DNA of 64,000 bases from contig AP026970.1 of the NCBI GenBank assembly GCA_027924025.1, positions 3,370,501 to 3,434,500 on the forward strand. The letters run 5' to 3'. Within the stretch, counting starts at the first letter, position 1. Each line of letters starts with the position of its first letter. The notes below the pieces were generated by a model. The model was not told the origin of the DNA and did not search any database. It worked only from the letters and a program-made list of their open reading frames with translations. A program made the translations under genes and the position numbers. Below are positions 63,665 to 64,000 of the stretch, piece by piece. This DNA is from Comamonadaceae bacterium OS-4 (GTDB lineage Bacteria; Pseudomonadota; Gammaproteobacteria; Burkholderiales; Burkholderiaceae_C).

Positions 63665-63803
63665 GCTGGGTATTCTGGTCGGGCACGCCGGCTTTGATAA
63701 GCCGAGGGGGCGACTAGCAGCTATCACATATCGGCATAATTGACGCGCAGCTATTCTCAGAAGAAACTCCCCCACTCCCGAAAGCCGCTATGGATTTGTT
63801 GCT
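63665..63803. promoter_or_regulatory. divergent promoter region of LysR and protocatechuate operon
   Basis: The 139 bases between the ModA-like start and the LysR start must hold both promoters and probably the LysR site. AT-rich imperfect symmetry near 63720-63745 (ATCACATATCGGCATAAT) is a candidate; no confident T-N11-A box was fixed. Confidence 0.5.
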
Positions 63804-64000
63804 ATGGACTTGAAACAGTTGGAATACTTTGTGCGCGTGGCCGAAATGGGCAGTTTTACCCGCGCCTCCATCTCGCTAGACGTAGCCCAGCCTGCGCTGA
63901 GCCGCCAGATCCGCCTGCTGGAGGTGGAGCTGCGCCAGAACCTGCTCACCCGCAACGGCCGTGGCGCAGTGCCCACCGAAGCCGGCAAGCTGCTGCTGGA
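63804..64000 (+). CDS. LysR-family regulator, N-terminal part (cut by window end)
   Basis: The first 65 or so residues show the LysR winged helix-turn-helix: MDLKQLEYFVRVAEMGSFTR, then AQPALSRQIRLLEVELRQNL and GRGAVPTEAGKLLL. The ligand domain lies beyond the right edge. An ATG at 63790 is out of frame. Its divergence from the protocatechuate operon makes it the probable activator, like PmdR of Comamonas. Confidence 0.9.
   Translation, partial: MDLKQLEYFVRVAEMGSFTRASISLDVAQPALSRQIRLLEVELRQNLLTRNGRGAVPTEAGKLLL

Noticed and set aside
63790..63803. Alternative ATG for the LysR gene at 63790
   Set aside because: Out of frame with the conserved helix-turn-helix.

Overview
The window reads as chromosomal DNA of a betaproteobacterium of the family Comamonadaceae, closest in style to the Rhodoferax/Curvibacter group. 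The support is high GC, Comamonadaceae-like proteins throughout, many Bug/LIV-type transporters, a pmd-type protocatechuate 4,5-cleavage operon in Comamonas gene order, and a roughly 55-base dispersed repeat of a kind I recall from this family. No rRNA, tRNA, CRISPR array, IS element or prophage was seen. The assignment is inference from sequence style, not from a database search.

Left part (1-11 kb). An OmpR-type response regulator, argB and an H-NS-like gene with a TTG start lead into a storage-lipid neighbourhood: a two-domain fatty acyl-CoA reductase, a phasin, a patatin-like hydrolase, a TetR regulator, a TPR-like protein, a WS/DGAT wax ester synthase, an acyl-CoA-binding protein and a PHA-granule-system protein. 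Together these could make fatty alcohols and wax esters or triacylglycerols and package and remobilise them with PHA granules.

11-21.5 kb. A Bug receptor is followed by a leftward operon: acyl-CoA synthetase, LIV-type ABC transporter (G, H, M, binding protein, F) and a phenylacetate-CoA-ligase-like enzyme. It is divergent from a Crp/Fnr regulator, with a palindrome between them. This looks like an uptake-and-activation system for an aromatic or fatty acid.

21.5-40.6 kb. Mixed housekeeping and signalling: a PAS-GGDEF-EAL protein, DUF3297, a retropepsin remnant, an RluB/RluF-family pseudouridine synthase, an alpha/beta hydrolase, htpG with a sigma-32 promoter, two diguanylate cyclases (one paired with an RsbQ-like hydrolase), a DCC-COQ7 fusion, a secreted FKBP, a cytosolic-type carboxypeptidase, an M48 lipoprotein protease and dbpA.

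40.7-57.6 kb. A second LIV operon ending in a kynurenine-formamidase-like hydrolase, a large membrane GGDEF-EAL protein, fused isobutyryl-CoA mutase icmF behind a perfect 22-base palindrome, coaX, an M20 amidohydrolase, an orphan molybdopterin oxidoreductase and a DUF2721 membrane protein.

57.6-64 kb. The protocatechuate meta-cleavage operon (ligJ/pmdE, ligK/pmdF, ligI/pmdD, pmdA, pmdB, pmdC), led by a signal-less ModA-like gene and divergent from a LysR gene cut by the window end. A hairpin-rich repeat interrupts the operon. Two copies of the dispersed repeat appear to have become coding sequence, inside icmF and pmdB.
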